A stretch of DNA of 64,000 nt, from the NCBI GenBank assembly GCA_046342195.1, contig JBKDQE010000074.1, positions 1 to 64,000 of the forward strand, in the 5' to 3' direction. Positions 52,879 through 62,323 of this stretch are shown here, in pieces (position 1 is the stretch's first letter; the number at the start of each line of letters is the position of its first letter). This stretch comes from CANHBY01 sp046342195. GTDB taxonomy: Bacteria > Pseudomonadota > Gammaproteobacteria > Burkholderiales > Burkholderiaceae_C. The notes under the pieces were generated by a model, which was not told where the DNA came from, did no database searches, and was given only the letters and a program-made list of their open reading frames with translations. A program made the position numbers and the translations under genes.

Positions 52879-53190
52879 TGACCTTGCCCCTCAAAACGCT
52901 TGGTCAAAGACGCCCTGAGCATGGCTTGGTTCAGGCGTCAACCCAACGCCCCCACCAAGAGCTTCTGGGGCCGGCTCAAGACAGCCAGCGTGCACGGGCG
53001 AAAATTTTCCACCCGAAGACAAGCTACGCAGGCTGTGATGGACCGGATCCCTTTTTACAATCACAGCAGGCCATATTCTTCACTGGGCTACGTCAGCCCG
53101 ATGCCATTTGAACAACGCTGGTTCACGGCACAGCGTAAAAAAGCCGCGTCAATTTCGGGCTAACGATGACGGGAAATAGGGGCAAGGTCA
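52879..53190 (+). mobile_element. Internally deleted IS3-family remnant with both ends
   Basis: Terminal inverted repeats TGACCTTGCCCC (52879-52890) and GGGGCAAGGTCA (53179-53190) enclose only the C-terminal part of a transposase. The right terminus is repeated once more at 53193-53204, giving a tandem 14-bp period that includes the recA stop codon. About 1 kb of a normal IS3 element is missing. Confidence 0.65.
52917..53163 (+). pseudogene. IS3-family transposase OrfB, C-terminal fragment
   Basis: The frame reads LSMAWFRRQPNAPTKSFWGR, then LKTASVHGRKFSTRRQATQAV and FYNHSRPYSSLGYVSPMPFE, and ends after QRKKAASISG. This is the rve_3 C-terminal region containing the catalytic Glu of the DDE triad (here replaced by Lys in PTKSFWG, where PTESFWG is expected). 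The first two Asp residues and OrfA are absent. Not functional. Confidence 0.75.
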
Positions 53191-53201
53191 CAGGGGCAAG
53201 G

Positions 53202-54296
53202 TCAGTCTTTTGATTTCGAGGCTTTTGGGGGCTTTGTGGGTGCGGCATCTGCAACTTCAGTACCAGCTTTCAGCAAAGGGATGCCCAAAGAGTGGCGAAC
53301 TTTATTTTCGATTTCAATAGCAAGGGCTGGGTTTTCGCGCAGAAACTCACGTGCGTTGTCTTTGCCTTGTCCAATTTTTTCACCGTTGTAAGCATACCAA
53401 GCCCCACTTTTTTCGAGCACTCCAGCGGTAACGCCCATATCAATAACTTCCCCTTCCCGGCTAATGCCTTCACCATAAAGAATATCAAATTCAGCGGTTT
53501 TGAAAGGGGGGGACACCTTGTTTTTCACAACCTTGATTTTGGTTTCATTGCCAATGACTTCCTCGCCTTTTTTGATACTGCCTGTGCGACGAATATCAAG
53601 GCGAACAGAGGCATAAAACTTTAATGCGTTACCACCGGTGGTAGTTTCTGGGCTACCAAACATGACCCCGATTTTCATGCGTATCTGGTTAATGAAAATA
53701 ACGGTCGTATTGGTTTTTTTAATAGTGGATGTCAATTTGCGCAAGGCTTGACTCATGAGGCGGGCTTGCAAACCAGGTAAAGAATCCCCCATTTCGCCTT
53801 CGATTTCAGCCTTGGGCACAAGAGCTGCTACGGAGTCGATAATGACAAGATCCACTGAAGCCGAGCGGACAAGGGCGTCAACGATTTCCAGAGCCTGCTC
53901 ACCCGTATCAGGTTGACTGATCAGTAATTCCTGGAGGTTGACGCCCAGCTTCTGGGCATACTGGGCATCAAGCGCGTGTTCAGCATCAATGAAGGCACAG
54001 GTACCGCCGAGCTTTTGCATTTCGGCAATGACTTGCAGGGTGAGAGTCGTTTTGCCGCTAGACTCAGGACCGTAAATTTCAATGACACGACCTCGCGGTA
54101 AGCCACCCACTCCCAGAGCGATATCCAGCCCCAGAGAGCCTGTCGAGACAACTTCAATGTCTTCGATAACCTCGCCTTCTCCTAGGCGCATGACACTACC
54201 TTTGCCAAACTGCTTCTCAATTTGAGCCAATGCAGCCTGCAAGGCCTTGGCTTTTTCAGTATTAACAAGGGGAGAGGCTTTAACAGAGGTATCCAT
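53202..54296 (-). CDS. recA: Recombinase RecA
   Basis: Catalyses homologous pairing and promotes LexA self-cleavage. Of 364 aa, Walker A GPESSGKTT is at 76-84, Walker B VDLVIIDSVAALVP near 150, and the L2-region GGNALKFYASVRLDIRR near 222. Arg/Lys-rich and acidic tail intact. Its stop codon lies inside a repeat of the IS3 end; the last few residues may have been altered by that event. recX, usually next, is absent. A LexA-like box precedes the gene. Confidence 0.97.
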   Translation of the reverse strand: MDTSVKASPLVNTEKAKALQAALAQIEKQFGKGSVMRLGEGEVIEDIEVVSTGSLGLDIALGVGGLPRGRVIEIYGPESSGKTTLTLQVIAEMQKLGGTCAFIDAEHALDAQYAQKLGVNLQELLISQPDTGEQALEIVDALVRSASVDLVIIDSVAALVPKAEIEGEMGDSLPGLQARLMSQALRKLTSTIKKTNTTVIFINQIRMKIGVMFGSPETTTGGNALKFYASVRLDIRRTGSIKKGEEVIGNETKIKVVKNKVSPPFKTAEFDILYGEGISREGEVIDMGVTAGVLEKSGAWYAYNGEKIGQGKDNAREFLRENPALAIEIENKVRHSLGIPLLKAGTEVADAAPTKPPKASKSKD

Positions 54297-54598
54297 AGGT
54301 GCGTGTATCTTGGAATGAAAGGGATAGGAGCATTATGACAAAGGCTGGATGTTTGTACAGTATATTTTTGCTCTCTAAGTAAATATTTTTGCAGGGCAGT
54401 TGTCAGACTTATTTTGATGTATGGAGCACCACATGGCAGCAAGGCGCGCATACATTGACCATCCATATAAAAAATCTGACAAACTCATGATCCTTTAGTG
54501 CATAAAGAGCCGCTAAAGCCCATCACATTGACGGCATGCCTGCGCCCTGTGGACAAAACTGACCCGCAAGATCTGATGTTTCCAAGATAATTCACATT
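54297..54598. other. recA-map divergent intergenic region
   Basis: A 302-bp gap. It contains the recA LexA-like box and a candidate -10 (CATAAT, around 54331-54336 on the minus strand). Nothing distinct was identified for map. Confidence 0.4.
54345..54360. promoter_or_regulatory. LexA-like SOS box upstream of recA
   Basis: CTGGATGTTTGTACAG matches CTGT-N8-ACAG with one mismatch in the conserved arms. It lies about 50 bp upstream of the recA start, overlapping where the -35 element would be expected, consistent with LexA repression. Confidence 0.65.
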
Positions 54599-55405
54599 AT
54601 GACGATCACCATCAAATCCAATTCTGACATTGCGGCGATGCGCATCGCAGGCCGACTCGCCTCCGAAGTGCTGGACATGCTCACCCCTCATGTAGTGCCT
54701 GGGGTCACCACCAACCAACTTGACCTGCTTGCACATGATTACATCGTCAATGTGCAGCAGGCCACCCCTGCCCCACTGAATTACGCACCCCACGGCTACA
54801 AGCCCTACCCGAAGTCTATTTGTACTTCGGTGAATCATCAGGTGTGTCATGGCATCCCCAACGACAAACCCTTGAAAAGTGGAGACATTATCAATATTGA
54901 TGTCACCGTCATCAAAGACGGCTGGCATGGTGACACCAGCCGGATGTTTGTGGTGGGCAAGGCCTCGATTGCAGCCAAGCGATTGTGTCAGCTGACCTAT
55001 GAAGCGATGTGGCGAGGCATTGTGAAAGTGAAACCAGGCACCCGCCTGGGTGACATTGGTCATGCCATTCAGACCTTCGCCGAAAATGCAGGTTTTTCAG
55101 TGGTTCGGGAATTCTGCGGGCATGGCATTGGCGCAAAATTTCATGAAGAACCCCAAATTCTTCATTATGGGCGTCCTGGCACTTTGGAAGAAATTGTCCC
55201 CGGCATGGTTTTTACTATTGAACCGATGATTAACTTAGGCAAGCGTGACATCAGCGAATTGGGTGATGGCTGGACGATCGTGACCTCTGACCGCTCGCTG
55301 TCAGCCCAATGGGAGCATACGATAGCCGTCACTGAAACCGGCTATGAAGTGCTGACTTTGTCCCAGGGCAGCCCAGCCCCCCCTGCTTTTGTGATGGGCT
55401 CCTGA
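54599..55405 (+). CDS. map: Methionine aminopeptidase type I
   Basis: Removes the initiator Met from nascent proteins. It has 268 aa. Metal ligands are visible in INIDVTVIKDGWHGDTSRMF (Asp pair), REFCGHGIGAKFHEEP (His), FTIEPMINLG (Glu) and AQWEHTIAVTETGYEVLT (Glu). Located 9 bp before glnD; usual rpsB-tsf neighbours are not present but map-glnD pairing is common. Confidence 0.96.
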   Translation: MTITIKSNSDIAAMRIAGRLASEVLDMLTPHVVPGVTTNQLDLLAHDYIVNVQQATPAPLNYAPHGYKPYPKSICTSVNHQVCHGIPNDKPLKSGDIINIDVTVIKDGWHGDTSRMFVVGKASIAAKRLCQLTYEAMWRGIVKVKPGTRLGDIGHAIQTFAENAGFSVVREFCGHGIGAKFHEEPQILHYGRPGTLEEIVPGMVFTIEPMINLGKRDISELGDGWTIVTSDRSLSAQWEHTIAVTETGYEVLTLSQGSPAPPAFVMGS

Positions 55406-55414
55406 GGGTCTACC

Positions 55415-58057
55415 ATGGCCGCCCCGGCGCCTTCCGGAACAGACTCCCGAAGCGAGGGCTTGATACTGGCATCGACCGTTTCGGTTCGGCAGCTTTTGCG
55501 CGAAACCAAGTCGAGTTTGCTGGCCAACTTTTTGGCCTCCAAGCCAACGGCATCCCTGGTCCGACGCCTTACCGGCAACTTAACCCACCTCATCGATCAA
55601 ATATTGGCACAACTCTGGAGTCAATCAGGCCTATTGGAGGTGGCTGATAAAGTGGCCCTGCTCGCCGTAGGAGGGTTTGGCCGCGGGGAATTGTTTCCTT
55701 TCTCAGACGTTGATGTCTTGGTACTTCTGGATGCACCTATTGACTCTCCTGGACAACCGCCCGAGCTTCCAAGGACTATTGAGCGATTCATTACGGCCTG
55801 CTGGGACAGTGGCATCGAAATTGGTTCGAGTGTGCGCGGCTTGGCAGAGTGCCTCGAAGAAGGGCAGCGCGATGTCACGATTCAAACGGCATTGCTTGAA
55901 TCACGATGGCTATGCGGATCACAACGACTTTTTCAGGCCTTTCGCTTGGCCTACGACCAAGCCATGGACCCCAAAGCTTTTCTGCGGGCCAAAACCTTGG
56001 AGATGTTGCAGCGGCACCAGAAGTTCGAGGAGACGCCTTATGCCCTGGAGCCCCACTGCAAGGAAAGCCCGGGAGGGCTGCGGGACCTTCAGGTGGTGAT
56101 GTGGGTTGCACGAGCAGCAGGCTTTGGAAAAACCTGGCGGGAATTATCTGCCAAAGGCTTGATCACCGCTTTCGAGGCCCAGCAGTTAGATCGTAATGAA
56201 GGTTTGCTGAAGCTGATCAGGGCAAGGCTGCATTGCGTGGCTCAGCGACGCGAAGACCGCCTGGTGTTTGACCTGCAAACTGCGGTAGCGGACACCTTTG
56301 GCTACCAAAGCAGTCATGGCCAAAGTGCCTCTGAAAAATTGATGCGGCGTTACTATTGGGCGGCCAAGGCGGTGTCTCAGCTGAATCAAATTTTGATGCT
56401 CAACATGGAGGAACGCATTAATGGCCTTGAAGATGCCCGCCAACGATGGATCACCGCAGAATTCCTCGACCGCGGCGGCATGCTTGAAGTGGCCAGCGAC
56501 GACCTTTACCATCGCAATCCCCATGCTATTTTGAACACGTTTGCGGTGTACCAAAGCCAGGCGGGCTTGAGTGGATTGTCTGCGCGCACGCTTCGCGCGC
56601 TATATAACGCACGCAACCTGATGGACGCCAATTTCCGCAAGGATCCTGTCAACCGGGCCACTTTCATGCGTATTTTGCGTGCCCCTCAAGGCCAGACCCA
56701 CGCCCTGCGCATGATGAATGCAACTTCGGTGCTCGGCCGCACTTTATGGGTATTTCGCCGCATTGTGGGGCAAATGCAGCACGATTTGTTTCATGCTTAC
56801 ACGGTCGATCAGCACATCCTGATGGTGGTGCGTAATGTTCGGCGTTTTTTTATTCCAGAACATGCTCACGAGTACCCTTTTTGCTCACAGCTGGCCGCAC
56901 AATGGGACAAGCCCTATATTCTGTATATTGCCGCACTGTTTCATGATGTGGCCAAAGGTCGAGGGGGGGATCATTCGGTTTTAGGTGCACAGGAGGCGCG
57001 TCGCTTCTGCCGTGACTTCCACGTTGAAGCCACAGATGCCGAGTTGATTGAGTTTCTGGTGGCACAGCACCTCACTCTGTCACATATAGCTCAAAAAGAA
57101 GATTTCTCTGACCCGATTGTCATTGAACGCTGCGCCAGTATCATGAAAACCGAGCGCCGGCTCACGGGGTTGTATCTTCTGACTGTCGCAGACATCCGGG
57201 GCACCAGCCCGAAAGTCTGGAATGCCTGGAAAGGCAAACTTCTCGAAGACCTGTATCGGCTCACATTACGTGCCCTGGGCGGCGCCAAACCCAACTTCGC
57301 CGCCGAGGTTGAAGCACGCAAAATCGAAGCACGCCATGGCCTGAATTTGTTGTCTTTTCCCCAGGGCATTGAACAGCCCTTATGGAAAACACTTGATGTC
57401 AGCTACTTCGCACGCCACGATGCCCACGACATTGCCTGGCATGCGCGCTCACTGGCTTGCCACTTGCACAGCAGCAAGCCCTTGGTCAATGCGCGCCTGT
57501 CTTCTCTTGGGGAAGGCCTGCAAGTGCTGGTTTATGCCCCTGATCGGGCTGATCTTTTCGCTCATATCTGCGGCTATTTCGATAATGCCGGCTTTGATAT
57601 TCTTGACGCTAAAGTGCATACCACGCAAACAGGTTACGCCTTGGATACCTTCCAAGTCATCAGCCCGGATCTCGAACAACATCATCGTGACTTGATTGCT
57701 CTGGTTGAAAATCAATTGACCCTGATCCTGCGGCAAACAAACACCCTGCCAGAGCCGCGCCGCAGCCGGGTCTCACGCAGAGTCAGGTTCTTTCCAATCA
57801 CGCCCCGTGTTCAACTCAAACCCGACGAGAGTGGGCAACGATGGGTTCTTACCATCTCAGCAAGCGATCGATCAGGTCTTCTTTACGGTGTTGCACGTGT
57901 ACTGGCTACACACGATATCAACCTTCAACTGGCCAAAATAACGACCCTGGGTGAACGAGTCGAAGATACTTTTTTGATTGACGGCCCCGCCCTCCAGGAA
58001 AGCAAACTTCAACTTCAAATCGAGTCTGAACTGCTGGATGTCATTTCGGCGGTCTGA
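55415..58057 (+). CDS. glnD: Bifunctional uridylyltransferase/uridylyl-removing enzyme GlnD
   Basis: Senses glutamine and (de)uridylylates PII proteins, setting nitrogen regulation. The 880 aa hold a nucleotidyltransferase domain with GGFGRGELFPFSDVDVL (86-102), an HD domain (ALFHDVAKGRGGDHSVLGA, near 509-527), and two C-terminal ACT domains (about 695-775 and 805-880; QVLVYAPDRADLFAHI and RWVLTISASDRSGLLYGVAR). All motifs look intact. It fits with the cyanophycin and gdhA theme of the segment. A hairpin overlaps its stop codon. Confidence 0.96.
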   Translation: MAAPAPSGTDSRSEGLILASTVSVRQLLRETKSSLLANFLASKPTASLVRRLTGNLTHLIDQILAQLWSQSGLLEVADKVALLAVGGFGRGELFPFSDVDVLVLLDAPIDSPGQPPELPRTIERFITACWDSGIEIGSSVRGLAECLEEGQRDVTIQTALLESRWLCGSQRLFQAFRLAYDQAMDPKAFLRAKTLEMLQRHQKFEETPYALEPHCKESPGGLRDLQVVMWVARAAGFGKTWRELSAKGLITAFEAQQLDRNEGLLKLIRARLHCVAQRREDRLVFDLQTAVADTFGYQSSHGQSASEKLMRRYYWAAKAVSQLNQILMLNMEERINGLEDARQRWITAEFLDRGGMLEVASDDLYHRNPHAILNTFAVYQSQAGLSGLSARTLRALYNARNLMDANFRKDPVNRATFMRILRAPQGQTHALRMMNATSVLGRTLWVFRRIVGQMQHDLFHAYTVDQHILMVVRNVRRFFIPEHAHEYPFCSQLAAQWDKPYILYIAALFHDVAKGRGGDHSVLGAQEARRFCRDFHVEATDAELIEFLVAQHLTLSHIAQKEDFSDPIVIERCASIMKTERRLTGLYLLTVADIRGTSPKVWNAWKGKLLEDLYRLTLRALGGAKPNFAAEVEARKIEARHGLNLLSFPQGIEQPLWKTLDVSYFARHDAHDIAWHARSLACHLHSSKPLVNARLSSLGEGLQVLVYAPDRADLFAHICGYFDNAGFDILDAKVHTTQTGYALDTFQVISPDLEQHHRDLIALVENQLTLILRQTNTLPEPRRSRVSRRVRFFPITPRVQLKPDESGQRWVLTISASDRSGLLYGVARVLATHDINLQLAKITTLGERVEDTFLIDGPALQESKLQLQIESELLDVISAV

Positions 58058-58072
58058 TAAAAATCAGACCGC
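58049..58072. repeat. Hairpin overlapping the glnD stop codon
   Basis: GCGGTCTGA, a 6-nt loop (TAAAAA), TCAGACCGC: a perfect 9-bp stem including the glnD TGA, in the convergent glnD/ilvD gap. No T-run follows on either strand, so it may stabilise 3' ends rather than terminate. Confidence 0.6.
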
Positions 58073-58104
58073 GCCCCCCCAAAAAATACAACGAAGTTTT
58101 TTGA

Positions 58105-59781
58105 TCATTGATCAAGTACGGCGCCGGTACTGGCACTGGACGCATTTTTTGCAAATTTAGCCAGCACACCACGGGTGTATCGAGGAGGAGGAGGCTGCCA
58201 GGCGGCGCGTCGCCGAGCGAGTTCTTCGTCATTGACATTCAATTGCAAAGTCAGGGTATGAGCATTGATGGTGATGCTGTCACCTTCTTGCACCAAAGCA
58301 ATATTGCCGCCGGCGTAGGCTTCTGGCGAAACATGCCCGACCACCATGCCCCATGTTCCACCAGAAAAACGACCATCGGTGATCAATCCCACCGATTCTC
58401 CCAGCCCCTGACCAATCAAAGCCCCTGTAGGTGCCAGCATTTCGGGCATACCAGGGGCACCTTGAGGCCCAAGGTAACGCAGCACCATCACGTCACCCGC
58501 CATGATTTTACGAGCCATGATGGCGGCCAAAGCAGACTGTTCATCGTCAAAAACCCGTGCGGGCCCGGTCATGGCCGGGTTCTTGAGGCCGGTAATTTTG
58601 GCCACGCACCCTTCAGGCGAAAGATTGCCCTTCAAAATAGCCAAGTGCCCATGGGCATAAAGGGGTTTGTCAATGGGGCGGATGACATCTTGGTCGGCTC
58701 GTGGAATAGCCGGGACGTCAACCAGGTTTTCAGCAACGGTTTTGCCGGTGATGGTGATGCAGTCGCCATGCAGCAGGCCCGCCTCGAGCAAAATTTTCAT
58801 CACTTGCGGAATGCCCCCGGCGCGGTGCAAATCAACTGCCAAATAGTTACCCGAGGGTTTCAGGTCACAAATGACGGGCACCTTTTTGCGCACGCGCTCG
58901 AAGTCGTCGATACTCCATTCAACGCCAGCCGCGTGGGCAATGGCCAAATAATGCAACACCGCATTGGTTGAGCCGCCTGTGGCCATAATAACCGCCACTG
59001 CGTTTTCAATCGACTGGCGAGTCACGATGTCGCGAGGCTTGAGATCTGCCTTCACTGCCGCTATAAGGGTCTGAGCAGCTACCGCAGCCGACTTGGCAAT
59101 TTCGTCGTGCGGGTTGGCCATGGTACTCGAGTAAGGCAGGCTCATGCCCAGGGCCTCAAAAGATGAACTCATGGTGTTGGCGGTATACATGCCACCACAT
59201 GAACCTGTTCCGGGAATGGCCCGGCGCTCGATTTCACAAAAATCTTCGTGGCTCATGGCGCCACTGGTGAATTGGCCGACGGCTTCAAACACGCTCACGA
59301 TATTGAGATCTTGGCCTTTGTAGCGGCCCGGCAAAATGGTGCCTCCATATACGTAAATGGCAGGAACATTGGCTCGTAACATGCCCATCATGCCGCCCGG
59401 CATGTTCTTGTCGCAGCCACCTACCACCAGCACACCATCCATCCATTGGCCACCAACACAAGTTTCGATGCAATCGGCAATCACTTCTCGAGAGATTAGG
59501 CTGTACTTCATGCCCTCGGTGCCCATGGCCATGCCATCAGAGATGGTGGGGGTTCCGAAAATTTGAGCATTGCCACCGGCGGCCTCAATGCCTGCGACGG
59601 CGGCATCAGCCAGCTTTTGCAAACCGGCATTACAAGGAGTGATGGTGGAATGGCCGTTGGCCACACCGATCATGGGTTTTTTAAAATCCCCCTCTTCATA
59701 GCCCAAAGCGTAGTACATGGAACGGTTGGGGGCACGGGCAACGCCCTCGGTGATGTTCTTGGAACGGCGATTGAAGCTCAT
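58105..59781 (-). CDS. ilvD: Dihydroxy-acid dehydratase
   Basis: Fe-S enzyme in Val/Ile/Leu and pantothenate synthesis that dehydrates 2,3-dihydroxy acids. The 558-aa length is normal. Cluster-ligand cysteines are in ITPCNAGLQKLAD, VVGGCDKNMPGGMMG and PGTGSCGGMYTANTMSS. The C-terminal part has DGRFSGGTWGMVVGHVSPEA. GAGG is 5 nt before the ATG. Divergent from maeB, convergent with glnD. Confidence 0.96.
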   Translation of the reverse strand: MSFNRRSKNITEGVARAPNRSMYYALGYEEGDFKKPMIGVANGHSTITPCNAGLQKLADAAVAGIEAAGGNAQIFGTPTISDGMAMGTEGMKYSLISREVIADCIETCVGGQWMDGVLVVGGCDKNMPGGMMGMLRANVPAIYVYGGTILPGRYKGQDLNIVSVFEAVGQFTSGAMSHEDFCEIERRAIPGTGSCGGMYTANTMSSSFEALGMSLPYSSTMANPHDEIAKSAAVAAQTLIAAVKADLKPRDIVTRQSIENAVAVIMATGGSTNAVLHYLAIAHAAGVEWSIDDFERVRKKVPVICDLKPSGNYLAVDLHRAGGIPQVMKILLEAGLLHGDCITITGKTVAENLVDVPAIPRADQDVIRPIDKPLYAHGHLAILKGNLSPEGCVAKITGLKNPAMTGPARVFDDEQSALAAIMARKIMAGDVMVLRYLGPQGAPGMPEMLAPTGALIGQGLGESVGLITDGRFSGGTWGMVVGHVSPEAYAGGNIALVQEGDSITINAHTLTLQLNVNDEELARRRAAWQPPPPRYTRGVLAKFAKNASSASTGAVLDQ

Positions 59782-59806
59782 CAGATCCTCGCAGGGTAAG
59801 CATGTA

Positions 59807-59845
59807 AAGGAAGCCCTGCCAAACCCATTGTGGATGAGCTTCCTA
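59807..59845. repeat. Repeat family A, degenerate short copy
   Basis: AAGGAAGCCCTGCCAAACCC then ATTGTGGATGAGCTTCCT. It resembles the first half of the copy at 34335 (AAGGAACCTCTGCAAAACCC, TCGTGGATGAGC), and its ends AAGGAAGC/GCTTCCT are inverted repeats. It lies between the divergent ilvD and maeB genes. Confidence 0.5.
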
Positions 59846-60022
59846 GAGTTGGAAATTTGGAACTATACCTTTGCTGCCAAAGGGCATCCCGAAAGAGCGG
59901 GCACACTACTTGGCTGGATGGCGGCTTTTCAAAACTCATTCAAAATTTGTATCGTTCTCCGGCGGTTAAAAGCGAATGGAGGCAGTAAGCTCTCGAGTTT
60001 TCTCAATCACCCCGGAGACAAG

Positions 60023-62323
60023 ATGAGTGACACTCTTTCACCCGCAGAACAGGCCCTTCGAGCCGCCGCGCTTGAGTATCATCGAACACCTACCCGCGGC
60101 AAGATTGCCGTAACTCCCACAAAACCGCTCTTGAACCAGCGCGATCTTTCACTGGCCTATTCACCCGGGGTTGCATACCCCTGCCTCGCCATTGAGCAAG
60201 ACCCCCGTCTGGCCGCTGAATATACTTCACGCGCCAATTTGGTTGGCGTCATTACGAACGGAACGGCTGTGCTGGGCCTGGGTGACATTGGCCCTTTGGC
60301 CAGCAAGCCTGTCATGGAAGGCAAAGGCTGCCTGTTCAAGAAATTTGCTGGCATTGATGTCTTTGATATCGAATTGGCCGAACGGGATCCTGACAAGCTG
60401 GTTGAAATTATCGCCTCCCTTGAACCCACCCTCGGGGGCATCAACCTCGAAGATATCAAAGCTCCTGAATGTTTTACGATTGAGCGCAAACTGAGTGACC
60501 GACTGAACATTCCAGTCTTTCATGACGATCAGCACGGTACGGCCATCATCTCGGCCGCAGCCCTGCTTAATGGCTTGGAACTGGTTAATAAGGCACCATC
60601 TACCATCAAACTGGTGGTTTCCGGAGCCGGAGCCGCAGCCATCGCCTGCCTGGATGTTTTCGTAGGGCTTGGCGTGAAAAAGGAAAACATTTTTGTGTGT
60701 GATTCCAAAGGCGTGATTCGCGACGGTCGAGGCGACAAACTCGACGAATCGAAACAACGCTATTGCCAACGCACCGAGGCAAGCACTTTGGCTCAAGTTT
60801 TGGTGGGGGCTGACGTGTTCCTGGGCTGCTCGACCTCAGGGTTACTCACGGGCGACATGGTGAAAACCATGGCTGAGCGTCCCATTATCCTGGCCTTGGC
60901 CAATCCAGAACCCGAAATTCGGCCCGAAATTGCCAAGGCGGCGCGTCCTGACTGCATCATCGCTACCGGCCGATCCGACTACCCCAACCAAGTCAACAAT
61001 GTTCTGTGTTTCCCTTATATTTTCCGTGGAGCACTGGACTGCGGCGCCACCAAAATCACGCAAGCCATGAAACTGGCTTGCGTGCGTGAAATTGCAGAGT
61101 TGGCCAAAGCCGAAACCAGCGATCAAGTGGCGGCCGCTTACGCGGGTCAAGACCTCAAATTCGGCCCTGAATATCTGATTCCGAAACCCTTTGATGCCCG
61201 GCTGATTTTGCGTATTGCGCCTGCTGTGGCCAAAGCTGCCGCAGAATCAGGCGTAGCCACCCGCCCCATCCAGGATTTTGATGCCTACCGCGAGCATCTC
61301 TCCCGTTATGTTTATCAAACCGGGATGTTCATGCGGCCTGTATTTTCAGCGGCTCGCCTACAACCCGCCCGTGTTGTCTATGCTGAAGGGGAAGATGAGC
61401 GCGTACTGCGTGCCGTTCAGGTGGTGATTGACGAAAAATTGGCCCAGCCCATTCTGGTAGGCCGCCCCTCCGTGATCAACTCGCGCATTGAGCGTGCTGG
61501 CTTAAGGCTGCAAGCAGGCCGAGATTTCGAATGGGTTGACCCCGAAAACGATTCACGTTACCGTGAATATTGGGAGCAATATCATCAAATCATGGGCCGC
61601 GATGGCATCACCCCCGATGCGGCTAAAGCCGCTCTGCGACGATCCAACACCCTGATTGCCAGCCTGATGGTGCGTCGTGGCGAGGCCGATGCCATGCTGT
61701 GCGGGCTTGTGGGTCGGTTTGATGGCCACTTCGAACATGTCCACAAAGTGATTGGCGCACGCCCAGGTGTCAAAACTCTGGCCACCATGAATGCCGTGAT
61801 GCTCGAAGAACACGCCCTGTTCATCACTGACACCTTTGTGAATGAATCGCCTTCGGCAGAAGCCCTGGCCGAAATTGCCCTCATGGCCGCAGATGAAATG
61901 CGCCGCTTTGGAGTACCCGCCAAGGTGGCTTTCTTGTCACACTCAATGTACGGATCATCTACACGCGGCTCGGCTGTGCGCATGCGGGCCGCCCGAGATT
62001 TATTCATCAAACAGGCCCCCGAAATAGAGTGTGACGGTGAAATGCACGGTGACGCTGCATTGTCTGAAACCATTCGTCGCACCATGCTACCAAGCAGCAC
62101 ACTCTCCGGGTCAGCCAACTTGCTGGTATTGCCCAACATTGATGCGGCGAATATTTTATTCAACGTACTTAAGGTGGCCGCGGGCAAGAATGTCACCGTG
62201 GGCCCGATTTTACTGGGTGCCGCAGCACCAGTGCATGTGCTCACGCCCTCAGCCACCATGCGCCGCATCGTCAATATGACTGCCTTTGCTTCAGCACAAG
62301 CGGCAGCACATCGCAAGGCATGA
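60023..62323 (+). CDS. maeB: NADP-dependent malic enzyme with phosphotransacetylase-like domain
   Basis: Decarboxylates malate to pyruvate with NADP+. Of 766 aa, the malic enzyme part spans about 1-425 (LAYSPGVAYPCLAIEQD, FHDDQHGTAIISAAALLNGLE, VVSGAGAAAIACLDVF), and a phosphotransacetylase-like part spans about 430-766 (regulatory, usually inactive). GGAG is 6 nt before ATG 60023; the frame extends upstream to 59717 but that part overlaps ilvD and is not homologous. Confidence 0.95.
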   Translation: MSDTLSPAEQALRAAALEYHRTPTRGKIAVTPTKPLLNQRDLSLAYSPGVAYPCLAIEQDPRLAAEYTSRANLVGVITNGTAVLGLGDIGPLASKPVMEGKGCLFKKFAGIDVFDIELAERDPDKLVEIIASLEPTLGGINLEDIKAPECFTIERKLSDRLNIPVFHDDQHGTAIISAAALLNGLELVNKAPSTIKLVVSGAGAAAIACLDVFVGLGVKKENIFVCDSKGVIRDGRGDKLDESKQRYCQRTEASTLAQVLVGADVFLGCSTSGLLTGDMVKTMAERPIILALANPEPEIRPEIAKAARPDCIIATGRSDYPNQVNNVLCFPYIFRGALDCGATKITQAMKLACVREIAELAKAETSDQVAAAYAGQDLKFGPEYLIPKPFDARLILRIAPAVAKAAAESGVATRPIQDFDAYREHLSRYVYQTGMFMRPVFSAARLQPARVVYAEGEDERVLRAVQVVIDEKLAQPILVGRPSVINSRIERAGLRLQAGRDFEWVDPENDSRYREYWEQYHQIMGRDGITPDAAKAALRRSNTLIASLMVRRGEADAMLCGLVGRFDGHFEHVHKVIGARPGVKTLATMNAVMLEEHALFITDTFVNESPSAEALAEIALMAADEMRRFGVPAKVAFLSHSMYGSSTRGSAVRMRAARDLFIKQAPEIECDGEMHGDAALSETIRRTMLPSSTLSGSANLLVLPNIDAANILFNVLKVAAGKNVTVGPILLGAAAPVHVLTPSATMRRIVNMTAFASAQAAAHRKA

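Noticed and set aside
52646..52918. 90-codon plus-strand frame upstream of the IS3 remnant
   Set aside because: No resemblance to a family; crosses the IS left end, so it is not a coherent gene.
58049..58072. Hairpin at glnD stop as a rho-independent terminator
   Set aside because: Good stem but no T-run on either strand; kept only as a repeat/hairpin.
59717..60022. N-terminal extension of MaeB by 102 codons
   Set aside because: It overlaps the ilvD start on the other strand and a repeat; the family start and Shine-Dalgarno support 60023.
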